Assembly (NCBI RefSeq): GCF_030505195.1
Contig: NZ_CP129672.1
Span: 3,816,501-3,880,500, forward strand
Reading direction: 5' to 3'
Length of the DNA: 64,000 nt
DNA from: Comamonas testosteroni
Lineage (GTDB): Bacteria; Pseudomonadota; Gammaproteobacteria; Burkholderiales; Burkholderiaceae_C
Under the pieces are notes generated by a model. That model had not been told where the DNA came from. It did no database searches and saw only the letters and a list, made by a program, of their open reading frames with translations. Of the stretch, positions 40,303-48,646 are shown piece after piece; position 1 is the stretch's first letter, and each line of letters begins with the position of its first letter. The position numbers and the translations under genes were made by a program.

Positions 40303-40671
40303 TCATGGCTGATCTTTCGCCGTGGCTTGTACCTCGGCCATCCTGGTTTCCAGTGTGCGGATCTGGGTCTTGAGCTGGCGCATGCTGCTTTGCATGGTCA
40401 CGCCCAGCAGGCGGCGCATGCCTTCAAAGAACAGCACCATGAAGAGCACCACGGGCAGCACGCCCCAGCGCAGCCAGGGCGAGGCCTGGTTGATCCAGGC
40501 CACGGCGCATACCACCACGGCCATGGCGACGGCAAGATAGTTCCATTTCCTCGAACTTTGCATCTTGCTTTCGTACTTCTGCGCAGTGGCTTCGAGCTGC
40601 TGTTCGGTGACTCTGAGTTTGGCAATGGAGGCCTGAATCTCTTCAAGGCTGGCGGGCTTGTCTGACGGCAT
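40303..40671 (-). CDS. Host membrane protein with coiled coils
   Basis: 122 residues from the ATG at 40671. N-terminal coiled coil (SLEEIQASIAKLRVTEQQLE), two adjacent helices at about 43-82 (WNYLAVAMAVVVCAVAWI and LRWGVLPVVLFMVLFFEGM), and a C-terminal coil (SMRQLKTQIRTLETRMAEVQ). Function unknown. First host gene right of the prophage. Confidence 0.7.
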   Translation of the reverse strand: MPSDKPASLEEIQASIAKLRVTEQQLEATAQKYESKMQSSRKWNYLAVAMAVVVCAVAWINQASPWLRWGVLPVVLFMVLFFEGMRRLLGVTMQSSMRQLKTQIRTLETRMAEVQATAKDQP

Positions 40672-40772
40672 AGGGCAGATGGTCGGTAAGTGAGAAGGCG
40701 GGTGTTGTGCCTGCCTGAATTGATTTTGATAGCTGAGAGCGCTTGATGGACAAGTGATGCGGCGATGCTTGA

Positions 40773-41843
40773 TCAGAAGTGCTGTGTGCCGCTCAATGCA
40801 TCGAACTCGTCGCTCCACTGCTGGCGCAGGCTGCGCTTTTCGCTCTCGTCTATCCAGGCCGCATCGATGCCGTTGAGCATGAAGTCCTTGAGGTCGGCCA
40901 TCGAAAAACCAAAGTCGCTGACCATCTTGGTCCAGGCCCCTGTAGGGTTCACATGGTGAAGCGTGGGGTCGTCGGTGTTGGGGTGGATGCGAATGCCCAT
41001 GGATGGCATTTTGCGGATCGGGTGGTCCAGCGCCCAGCGCTCGGGTGCCAGCGTGCGCAGATAGTAGGAATTGGTCGGCACCACGGTGAACACAATGCCC
41101 AGATCGGCACAGCGCCGCGCCAGCTCCGGGTTGTCGATGACGGTGTAGCCATGGTCGACGCGGTCCACCTTGAGAGTCTCGATGGCCGTTTGCAGATTGT
41201 TCCAGGGCAGGCCGAATTCGCTGGCATGGGCCGTGGTCTTGAGTCCGTTGCGACGCGCCAGCGCATAGGCCTCGGCGAACAGCTCGGGCGGGCGCTCGTT
41301 TTCGCGGTAGTCGATGCCGATGCCGGGCACATCGTCATGGCGGTTGTCCAGCATCCATTGCACCATCTGCACGGCGGCCTCGGCCGGGGCTTCGCGGTCG
41401 ATGGACGGCACCAGGCGGCCGCGTATGCCGCAATCCTTTTGCGCCGCTGCGGCGCCGGCCAGGATGGCTTGCTGGGCGGCGGCATAGCTCATGCCCGAAC
41501 ACTGCACCGTGCCCGTGGGGTTCCAGAAGAATTCGGCATAGCGGACATGGTGGGCAGCGGCATCCTGCAGATATTCATAGGTAATGCGCTCCAGGTCGGC
41601 CGGCGTCTGCAGCAGCCACTCATCGAGTGCTCGCAGCACGCGCAGCACGCCCACGGGCTTTTCGCCGCGCGTGTAGAAAGCCTCGATCTCTTCGGCAGCC
41701 AGCGGCGCCTTGGCGCGCTGCACCAGTTCGATGAAGGTGTTTTTTCTGACCGTGCCCAGCAGGTGACAGTGCAACTCCATCTTGGGGATGGCGTGGGCAA
41801 AGGCGGTCAGTTCAGGTGTGGGGGCGGTAGGCGCGGCATTCAT
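40773..41843 (-). CDS. Adenosine/adenine deaminase family protein
   Basis: 356 residues. A zinc-dependent purine (nucleoside) deaminase of the amidohydrolase superfamily. MELHCHLLGTVRK gives the HxH metal site, GLKTTAHASEFG the third His and catalytic Glu, VDRVDHGYTVIDNP the SxxRIGHG-like site, and IHPNTDDPTLHH the metal Asp. It could act on adenosine or adenine; the sequence does not settle which. Confidence 0.88.
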   Translation of the reverse strand: MNAAPTAPTPELTAFAHAIPKMELHCHLLGTVRKNTFIELVQRAKAPLAAEEIEAFYTRGEKPVGVLRVLRALDEWLLQTPADLERITYEYLQDAAAHHVRYAEFFWNPTGTVQCSGMSYAAAQQAILAGAAAAQKDCGIRGRLVPSIDREAPAEAAVQMVQWMLDNRHDDVPGIGIDYRENERPPELFAEAYALARRNGLKTTAHASEFGLPWNNLQTAIETLKVDRVDHGYTVIDNPELARRCADLGIVFTVVPTNSYYLRTLAPERWALDHPIRKMPSMGIRIHPNTDDPTLHHVNPTGAWTKMVSDFGFSMADLKDFMLNGIDAAWIDESEKRSLRQQWSDEFDALSGTQHF

Positions 41844-41893
41844 GCCGCAGATGGTAGTGGCTTGCGATCAGCCTTGTCGTAGGCAGTTTTACG

Positions 41894-42679
41894 TTACGGT
41901 GCAAGGAACAGCCGCGGCACGGACGCGGCCAGCATGGCGATGCCCGAGCAAGTCAGCAGGCTCAGCACGATTTGGCGAAAGCGGGCATCGCTCACGCCTT
42001 TGTAGACGCGGGTGCCGAAGATCACGGGCACCAGCACTGCGGGCAGCACCACGGCAAACGACGGCCACATGGCGGACTTGACCAGGCCAGTTGCCAGATA
42101 GCTGGCCATGGTGACGGCCAGCACCGAGAGGTTGAAGTTCTGGATCACCGTGCGCTGCACATGGCGCTCAAAGCCGCGCAGCGTGCACCACAGCGTGGGC
42201 ACGGTGCCGCTGAAGCCGCCCAGCCCACCCATGGCGCCGCCGATCAGGCCCGCGACCGCATCGCTCAGGCGGGCCAGCAGGCCACCGCCCAGCGTCAGCC
42301 GGGGCAGGTGAGCGCTGAGCAGCATGGTGGGGCACCACAGCACCAGCAGACAGCCCAGGCCGAACTTGAACCAGTCCATATTGAGATGCGGCATCACGGC
42401 CACGCCCATGGGAATGCCGGCCAGACCGCCGGCGATAAACGGCAGCAGCGACTTCCAGTGAAATTCGCGGCGCACGGTGAAGGCCGCAATGATCTGCCCC
42501 GTCAGCGAGCCGAACACCGAGAGCACGGCGGCCAGCTGCGGCTCCAGCACCCAGGCCCAGAACGACATGGCCACCATGCCGAAGGCAAAGCCCGACAGCC
42601 CCTGCACAAAGCCTGCCACTGCAGCCCCCAGGGCCACCACCAAGATCACTTCCACGTTCTGGTCTCCGTCTGAAGGCAC
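41894..42679 (-). CDS. TauE/SafE family sulphite/anion permease
   Basis: 261 residues, seven to eight hydrophobic helices. LVVALGAAVAGFVQGLSGFA and the internal repeat AVAGLIGGAMGGLGGFSGTV are the paired glycine motifs of TauE/SafE exporters, inner-membrane carriers of organosulphonates or other anions. Transcribed away from the adjacent permease gene at 42,758. Confidence 0.9.
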   Translation of the reverse strand: MPSDGDQNVEVILVVALGAAVAGFVQGLSGFAFGMVAMSFWAWVLEPQLAAVLSVFGSLTGQIIAAFTVRREFHWKSLLPFIAGGLAGIPMGVAVMPHLNMDWFKFGLGCLLVLWCPTMLLSAHLPRLTLGGGLLARLSDAVAGLIGGAMGGLGGFSGTVPTLWCTLRGFERHVQRTVIQNFNLSVLAVTMASYLATGLVKSAMWPSFAVVLPAVLVPVIFGTRVYKGVSDARFRQIVLSLLTCSGIAMLAASVPRLFLAP

Positions 42680-42757
42680 CGATTATCGTCCCGCTCAAGC
42701 AGGGCATTGCCATGCAGTTTTGGCATGGCAGCAGGCCGCTGCGCTATCGTGCAGACC

Positions 42758-45295
42758 ATGCAAGCATCATCTGTCTGGATTCTGGGTCTGCGCAATCTCT
42801 GGCGCGATCTGCGCGCTGGCGAGCTGCGCCTGATCATCGTGGCTGTGCTGCTGGCCGTGGCGGCACTGAGCTCGGTGGGCTTTTTTGCCGACCGCCTGCA
42901 GGCCGGCCTGCAGCGCGACGCCCGTCAGCTGCTGGGCGGCGATGTGGTGGTGGTCAGCGACAATCCCGCCCCCACGGTTTTTGTGCAGCAGGCCAGGCAG
43001 CAGGGGCTGCAGAGCGTGGCCACGGCCAGCTTTCCGACCATGGCGCGGGCCGCTCAGGAGCAGGGCGGTGCCAGCCGTCTGGTGGCGCTCAAAAGCGTGG
43101 AGCCCGGCTACCCGCTGCGCGGCGTGCTGCATCTGAATCAGGGACCGGGGCAACCGGATCTGGAGGTACGCGCAATTCCTGAAAGCGGCCATGCCTGGGT
43201 CGATGCGCCCCTGCTGGAGGCACTGGGCCTGAAGCTCGGCGACCGATTGCTGCTGGGCGATGCAAGCTTTCGTATCTCGCACATCATTGCCATCGAGCCC
43301 GATCGTGGCGCGGGTTTCATGAGCTTTGCCCCGCGCGTGATGATCAACAGCGCCGACCTGCCCGCCACGCGCCTGGTGCAGCCGGCCAGCCGCATCACCT
43401 ATCGATTGGCCGTGGCCGCGCAGGCAGACGCAGGGCGCGGTGCAGAACGGGCCGCGCAAGACTATCTGGGCTGGGCGCAGGAGCTGGCCAAGAGCCTGCA
43501 TGGCGTGCGTGTGGAATCGCTGGAAAGCGGCCGCCCCGAAATGCGCCAGACCCTGGACAGGGCCGAGAAATTCCTGAGTCTGGTGGCGCTGCTCTCGGCA
43601 CTGCTCTCGGCCGTGGCCGTGGCACTGGCCGCGCGCGCCTTTGCCAACAGCCATCTCGATGCCTCGGCCATGCTGCGCGTGCTTGGCCAGAGCCAGCGTC
43701 GTATTGCCCTGGCCTATGTCGTGGAGTTCGTGAGCATTGCCCTGGCCGCCAGCGCGGCCGGCGTGCTGCTGGGCTGGGCGGTGCACCATGTGTTTGTCTG
43801 GCTGCTGGCCGGACTGGTCGAGTCCGCCCTGCCTGCGGCCAGCCTGTGGCCCGCATTGTTCGGCATGGGCATGGGGCTGACCCTGTTGCTGGCTTTTGGC
43901 CTGCCGCCCGTGCTGCAACTGGCGCAGGTGCCGCCGCTGCGCGTGATGCGGCGCGATCTGGGGGCGCTCAAGCCAGCATCGTGGCTGGTGCTGGGTGTGG
44001 GTGTTACGGGTTTTGCGGCCTTGTTGATGGTCGCCAGCCGCGACATCAAGCTGGGCCTGATTGCCGTGGGCGGCTTTGCCGTCGCCGTGCTGTTGTTCGC
44101 GGGCCTGGCCTGGCTGGCCGTCAAGCTGCTGCGGCAGGTGGTCAATGAGAGCACGGCGCCGCGCTGGCTGGTCATGGCCACGCGCCAGGTCTCGGCCAAA
44201 CCCGTGTATGCCGTGGTACAGGTCAGCTCGCTGGCCGTGGGGCTGCTGGCTTTGGTGTTGCTGGTGCTGCTGCGCACCGATCTGATTGCCAGCTGGCGCA
44301 AGGCCACGCCGGCCAATGCGCCCGATCGCTTTGTCATCAATGTCCAGCCCGATCAGGCGCAGGACTTTCAGGCCGCGCTGAAAAAGGCCGGCGTGCACAG
44401 CTATGACTGGTATCCCATGATTCGCGGCCGGCTGATCGCCGTCAACGGCAAGGCCGTCAGCCCCGATGACTATGAGGAAGACCGTGCCAAGCGCCTGGTG
44501 GACCGGGAGTTCAATATCTCCACTGCCGAAACCATGCCGGATCACAACCAGATCGTGGGCGGCCGCTGGCAGGCGGGCGAGCAGGGCGCGATCAGCATGG
44601 AAGAAGGCATTGCCAAGACCCTGGATCTGAAGCTGGGCGACACGCTGCGCTTCGATATCGGCGGCGAGGAGAGCGAGGCCCGCATCACCAGCCTGCGCAA
44701 GGTGGACTGGAGTTCCATGCGCGCCAACTTCTTTGTGATCTACCCCGTGCAGCATCTGGAGAACGTGGCCGTGACCTACCTGGCGGCCTATCGCGCGCCC
44801 GACGTCAAGGGCTTTGACAATGCGCTGGTCAATGAATTTCCCAACATCACCAATGTCGATCTGAGCAGCACGCTGGCCCAGGTGCAGCAGGTGATGGACC
44901 AGGTCATACGTGCCGTGGAGTTTCTGTTCGGCTTCACGCTGGTGGCAGGGCTGGTCGTGCTGTTTGCCTCCGTCACCGGCACGCGCGAGGAAAGAGCGCG
45001 CGAGTACGCCATCATGCGTGCCGTGGGTGCCAGATCGGGCCTGCTGCAGCAGGTGCAAAGCGCCGAGCTGGCCGGAGTGGGCCTGATGGCCGGCTTTCTG
45101 GCCAGTTGCGTGGCCCTGGCCGTGGGCTGGGCGCTGGCGCGCTGGGTGTTCGATTTTGAGTGGAATGTGCTCTGGTGGGTACCGCTGGTGGGTGCGCTGG
45201 CGGGCGCATTGCTGGCCTGGCTGGCCGGCTGGTGGGCGTTGCGCGAGGTGGTCAGCCGCCCGGTGATGATCACGCTGCGCCAGGCGGCGGAATAA
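42758..45295 (+). CDS. YbbP-like FtsX-family ABC transporter permease
   Basis: 845 residues from the ATG at 42758. An N-terminal helix (LIIVAVLLAVAALSSVGFFA), a large periplasmic domain, three helices at about 290-415, a second block at about 425-530, a second periplasmic domain, and a final FtsX unit (FLFGFTLVAGLVVLFASVTG, EERAREYAIMRAVGARSGLL). Matches YbbP/SalY-type permeases that extrude lipids or proteins. The usual ATPase partner (YbbA) is not beside it here. Confidence 0.9.
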   Translation: MQASSVWILGLRNLWRDLRAGELRLIIVAVLLAVAALSSVGFFADRLQAGLQRDARQLLGGDVVVVSDNPAPTVFVQQARQQGLQSVATASFPTMARAAQEQGGASRLVALKSVEPGYPLRGVLHLNQGPGQPDLEVRAIPESGHAWVDAPLLEALGLKLGDRLLLGDASFRISHIIAIEPDRGAGFMSFAPRVMINSADLPATRLVQPASRITYRLAVAAQADAGRGAERAAQDYLGWAQELAKSLHGVRVESLESGRPEMRQTLDRAEKFLSLVALLSALLSAVAVALAARAFANSHLDASAMLRVLGQSQRRIALAYVVEFVSIALAASAAGVLLGWAVHHVFVWLLAGLVESALPAASLWPALFGMGMGLTLLLAFGLPPVLQLAQVPPLRVMRRDLGALKPASWLVLGVGVTGFAALLMVASRDIKLGLIAVGGFAVAVLLFAGLAWLAVKLLRQVVNESTAPRWLVMATRQVSAKPVYAVVQVSSLAVGLLALVLLVLLRTDLIASWRKATPANAPDRFVINVQPDQAQDFQAALKKAGVHSYDWYPMIRGRLIAVNGKAVSPDDYEEDRAKRLVDREFNISTAETMPDHNQIVGGRWQAGEQGAISMEEGIAKTLDLKLGDTLRFDIGGEESEARITSLRKVDWSSMRANFFVIYPVQHLENVAVTYLAAYRAPDVKGFDNALVNEFPNITNVDLSSTLAQVQQVMDQVIRAVEFLFGFTLVAGLVVLFASVTGTREERAREYAIMRAVGARSGLLQQVQSAELAGVGLMAGFLASCVALAVGWALARWVFDFEWNVLWWVPLVGALAGALLAWLAGWWALREVVSRPVMITLRQAAE

Positions 45296-45581
45296 GAACG
45301 TGCCTACGATCTCCTCGCGCCGCGACAGAGGCTTTGCGGGATGGGGTGCAAGGGGGCGGCCCCCCGCGCGCGATACCGCAGCAATAGCCGTGCTATTGCG
45401 AGGATTCGCAACGCCGCAGACCGCCCGCAAAGACACTGTCCCGCAGGGTTGGAGCGAAATCGGGCGATTTCTGCGTGCTGTCTCTTGCTTGCACCCCGGT
45501 GCAAGCGGCGAACCATCACTTCGAACTCATCCCGATTGCGCTCCAACGCGGCTGCGTAGAGATCGTAAGCACGTTCTAAGG
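45296..45581. other. Intergenic gap between the permease and LysR genes
   Basis: No supported gene. Holds GC-rich inverted repeats (gggggcggccccc near 45,354) and one copy of a 65-base dispersed repeat. Confidence 0.5.
45513..45577. repeat. 65-base dispersed repeat, copy A
   Basis: About 90% identical over 65 bases to 56926-56990. Both copies lie at the 3' end of a minus-strand gene, in the same orientation. Translated on the minus strand it gives RAYDLYAAALERNRDEFEVM, so it may derive from a gene end. Confidence 0.75.
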
Positions 45582-46457
45582 CTAGCCCTTGAACAGCCGC
45601 TCGCTTGCAAAGTCCACAAAAGCCCGGACCTTGGGCGAGAGCTGGCGGCTGGAGGGCCAGAGTGCCGAGAACTGCCCGCTATGGGTGAGTTGCTGCGCCA
45701 GGACCTGCTGGAGCTCGCCGCGCGCCAGTGCGTCGCGGGCCAGGAAGTCGGGCATATAGGCCAGGCCCAGGCCTGAGACGGCCGCGCCCAGCATGGCTTC
45801 CATATTGTTGCAGACCAGTGCGATGGGCATGGCCGGCAGCCCGGGCAGCGTCCATTCCTCGAGCTTGCCGCTGTTAAGAAATCGATAGCGCAGGCTGGGG
45901 TGTCTGGCAAGGTCGGCCGGCGTCAGCGGCACGCCGCGCTCGCTCAGATAGGCCGGCGAGGCCGCCAGAATGAAGCGAAACGGCCCCAGTCGGCGTGCCA
46001 CCAGCCGCGAGTCGGCCAGCTCGCCGCTGCGGATGACCACATCGAGGCCGGCCTCTACGACGTCGACCAGATGGTCGTTGAAGTCCAGATCCAGCTCGAC
46101 CTCGGGATAGCGGGCCTGGAATTCGGGCAGCACGGGCAGCAGAAAACGGTAGCCGATGGTGGGCAGGCTCACGCGCAGCCGGCCACGCGGCGCTTGGGCG
46201 GCGGCCTGCATGGCAGCACGTGCATCGTGCAGCTCGTCGAGGATGCGTCGGCAGCGCTCGTGAAACAGAGTGCCTTCCTGCGTCAGGCGCACCTGGCGTG
46301 TGGTGCGATGGAACAGGCGCAGGCCGAGTTGCTGCTCCAGGCGCGCCACGTTCTTGCCAACGGCCGAGGCCGAGATGCCGAGCGCGCGGCCGGCCTCGGC
46401 AAAGCTCAGGAGATCGGCGGCACGCACAAAGGACTCAAGTCCGCTGAAGCTGTCCAT
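45582..46457 (-). CDS. LysR family transcriptional regulator
   Basis: 291 residues from the ATG at 46457. N-terminal winged helix (SFAEAGRALGISASAVGKNV, ARLEQQLGLRLFHRTTRQVR) and a LysR substrate-binding domain. Divergent from the MFS gene with a 108-base shared spacer, so it probably controls that transporter. Confidence 0.94.
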   Translation of the reverse strand: MDSFSGLESFVRAADLLSFAEAGRALGISASAVGKNVARLEQQLGLRLFHRTTRQVRLTQEGTLFHERCRRILDELHDARAAMQAAAQAPRGRLRVSLPTIGYRFLLPVLPEFQARYPEVELDLDFNDHLVDVVEAGLDVVIRSGELADSRLVARRLGPFRFILAASPAYLSERGVPLTPADLARHPSLRYRFLNSGKLEEWTLPGLPAMPIALVCNNMEAMLGAAVSGLGLAYMPDFLARDALARGELQQVLAQQLTHSGQFSALWPSSRQLSPKVRAFVDFASERLFKG

Positions 46458-46565
46458 GGTGATTGGCAACCTTTGGTTGGGATTGTGGGGAGTGCTGAAG
46501 CTATTTTCGTTTCATTGGAGCGCTTTTATCGTTCATGTCTGATTGATTCACGACGCCAGCCCTCC

Positions 46566-48158
46566 ATGTCTTGCTCCACTTCCCCATCCCGCCCGCAGGC
46601 GGATCTTCCTGTTTACGCCCGCCGCGCATCGCCTGCCTGGGTGCTGCTGTCGGTCTGCCTGGCCGCTTTGGCCATGCCGCTGAGCTTTACCGGGCCGGCC
46701 GTGGCGCTGCCGGCGCTGCGCGAGGCGCTGGGCGGCAGCCCTCTGGCGCTGAACTGGGTCACCAATGCCTTCATGCTGAGTTTCGGTGCCACGCTGATGG
46801 CGGCAGGCGCACTGGCAGACATCTACGGGCGGCGGCGTGTGTTTCTGGCGGGGCTGGCCGTAGTGGTTGGCAGCGTGCTGCTGCAGGTCTGCCTGCAAGG
46901 CAAGGAGGCCATCATCGGCTTCAACCTGCTGCGGGCGCTGCAGGGGCTGGGTGCGGCCGCGGCACTGGCGGCAGGCACAGCAGGCCTGGCCCAGGCCTAC
47001 GATGGTGCCAGGCGTACCCGGGCCTTCAGTTTCGTAGGTGCCTCCTTTGGTGTTGGGCTGGCCTTCGGACCCTTGCTGTCGGGCTGGTTGCTGCAGCGCT
47101 GGGGCTGGCGCAGCGTGCTGCTCAGCGCAGCCGCTGCGGCATTCGCTGCGCTGCTGCTGGGCCTGCGCCATATGCCGGAGTCCCGTAATCCGCAGGCGCA
47201 GCGGCTGGACCTGCCAGGTGCACTGTCGTTCACGTTGGCGCTGGCGCTGTTGACCTGGGGCATGCTGCAAGTCCCGGAAACAGGCTGGTTGCATGGCCGC
47301 ACATGGCTGCCCCTGGCGGCAGCCCTGCTGGCGGCAGCGGCCTTTGTGCAGATCGAGCGACGCAGCTCCCATCCCATGCTGGACCTGTCGCTGTTCCGCT
47401 ATCCGCGCTTTGTCGGCGTGCAGCTGCTGGCTGCAGCACCTGCCTATGCCTTCGTGGTGCTGCTGGTGCTGCTGCCGCTGCGCTTTATCGGCGTGGAAGG
47501 TCTGGCGCCGCTTGCGGCCGGGCAGCGCATGTTCGTGCTGTCGCTGCCCATGCTGTTCGTACCACTGCTGGCGGGCTGGCTCTCGCGCTGGCTGTCGGCA
47601 GCCTTGCTCTGTGGGGCAGGGCTGCTGGTCTGTGCCATGGGCTTGCTGTGGCTGGGCCGCTGCGCGCCCGGCTCGGACCTGGCGCAGATGGCCGCACCAC
47701 TGCTGCTGATCGGTCTGGGCATAGGATTGCCCTGGGGGCTGATGGACGGGCTGGCCGTGGCGATGGTGCCGCGCGAGCGTGCCGGCATGGCCACGGGCAT
47801 CTTCAGCACCGTGCGTGTGGCTGGCGAAGGCATTGCCCTGGCCGTGGTCGGGGCGGTGCTGGCAGCGCTGCTGGCGCGGGAGCTGACGGCCATCTGGCCG
47901 TCCATGCAGCATGGCTCGGCCGTGGCCCAGATGCTGGTCACCGGCAATATGCAGGCAGCACTGGCGCTGATGCAAGGCGCATCAGCCGCAGAGCTGCTCA
48001 AGGCCTATGGCCTGGCCTTTTCCAGCTTGCTCGATGTGTTGGCCGGCGTGACCGTGCTGACGGCCGTTGGCGTTTTCGCATTCCTGCGCTCGGGTACGGA
48101 CATGCCGCATGTCCGACAATCGGGACTGACTCGCAAAGCCGCTACACATGCAGATTGA
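46566..48158 (+). CDS. MFS multidrug efflux transporter (DHA2, 14-helix type)
   Basis: 530 residues from the ATG at 46566. Helix 1 has GPAVALPALREALG, motif A is GALADIYGRRRVFLAG, helix 4 LRALQGLGAAAALAAG and motif C FGVGLAFGPLLSGWLLQ. About 14 hydrophobic segments. Proton-driven export of drugs or metabolites. Its 3' end overlaps the haemoglobin gene by 11 bases. Confidence 0.92.
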   Translation: MSCSTSPSRPQADLPVYARRASPAWVLLSVCLAALAMPLSFTGPAVALPALREALGGSPLALNWVTNAFMLSFGATLMAAGALADIYGRRRVFLAGLAVVVGSVLLQVCLQGKEAIIGFNLLRALQGLGAAAALAAGTAGLAQAYDGARRTRAFSFVGASFGVGLAFGPLLSGWLLQRWGWRSVLLSAAAAAFAALLLGLRHMPESRNPQAQRLDLPGALSFTLALALLTWGMLQVPETGWLHGRTWLPLAAALLAAAAFVQIERRSSHPMLDLSLFRYPRFVGVQLLAAAPAYAFVVLLVLLPLRFIGVEGLAPLAAGQRMFVLSLPMLFVPLLAGWLSRWLSAALLCGAGLLVCAMGLLWLGRCAPGSDLAQMAAPLLLIGLGIGLPWGLMDGLAVAMVPRERAGMATGIFSTVRVAGEGIALAVVGAVLAALLARELTAIWPSMQHGSAVAQMLVTGNMQAALALMQGASAAELLKAYGLAFSSLLDVLAGVTVLTAVGVFAFLRSGTDMPHVRQSGLTRKAATHAD

Positions 48159-48552
48159 AGAAAAGCCCCCGTTTGACACCCCCTACGAATGGATAGGTGG
48201 CGAAGACAAAGTCCAGCAGCTGGTTGCCCGTTTCTATGACCTCATGGATCTGGAGCCTGGCTACAAGGAGCTGCGCGCCGCCCATGGCAGCACGCTCGAC
48301 GACGCGCGCCAGAAGCTGTTCTGGTTTCTCTGCGGCTGGCTGGGCGGCCCCGACTATTACCAGGATCGTTTCGGTCATCCGCGTCTGCGCATGCGTCATA
48401 TGCCGTTTTCCATTGGCATCCAGGAGCGCGACCAGTGGGTGGCCTGCATGGATCAGGCCATGGGCGAGACCGAAGTACCCGAGGCCTTGCGCACGCGCCT
48501 CAAGGCCAGCTTCATGAACACGGCGGACTGGATGCGCAATCGCGGCGCCTGA
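48148..48552 (+). CDS. Group II truncated haemoglobin
   Basis: 134 residues. Binds haem and oxygen or NO in the cytoplasm. TPYEWIGGEDKVQQLVARFY, then DLMDLEPGYKELRAAHG, KLFWFLCGWLGGPDYY and the haem-ligand region FGHPRLRMRHMPFSIG match trHbO proteins. Translationally coupled to the MFS gene. Confidence 0.92.
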   Translation: MQIEEKPPFDTPYEWIGGEDKVQQLVARFYDLMDLEPGYKELRAAHGSTLDDARQKLFWFLCGWLGGPDYYQDRFGHPRLRMRHMPFSIGIQERDQWVACMDQAMGETEVPEALRTRLKASFMNTADWMRNRGA

Positions 48553-48646
48553 GTTCCTGCGTCCGGCTTCAAAGCGTCAAATTTCCTTCATGACGCTGTA
48601 AAAAGCCCTGTAGACACTGCCTGTTTTTCAACAAGCAGGGTCAACC

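Noticed and set aside
42767..45436. An 889-residue open frame antisense to the YbbP-like gene
   Set aside because: It mirrors the codon structure of a real gene in GC-rich DNA, is His/Gln-rich without a domain, and has no ribosome site.
45900..46565. Upstream extension of the MFS frame giving 752 residues
   Set aside because: The extension overlaps the LysR gene on the other strand and reads as low-complexity. The ATG at 46566 starts the normal N-terminus.
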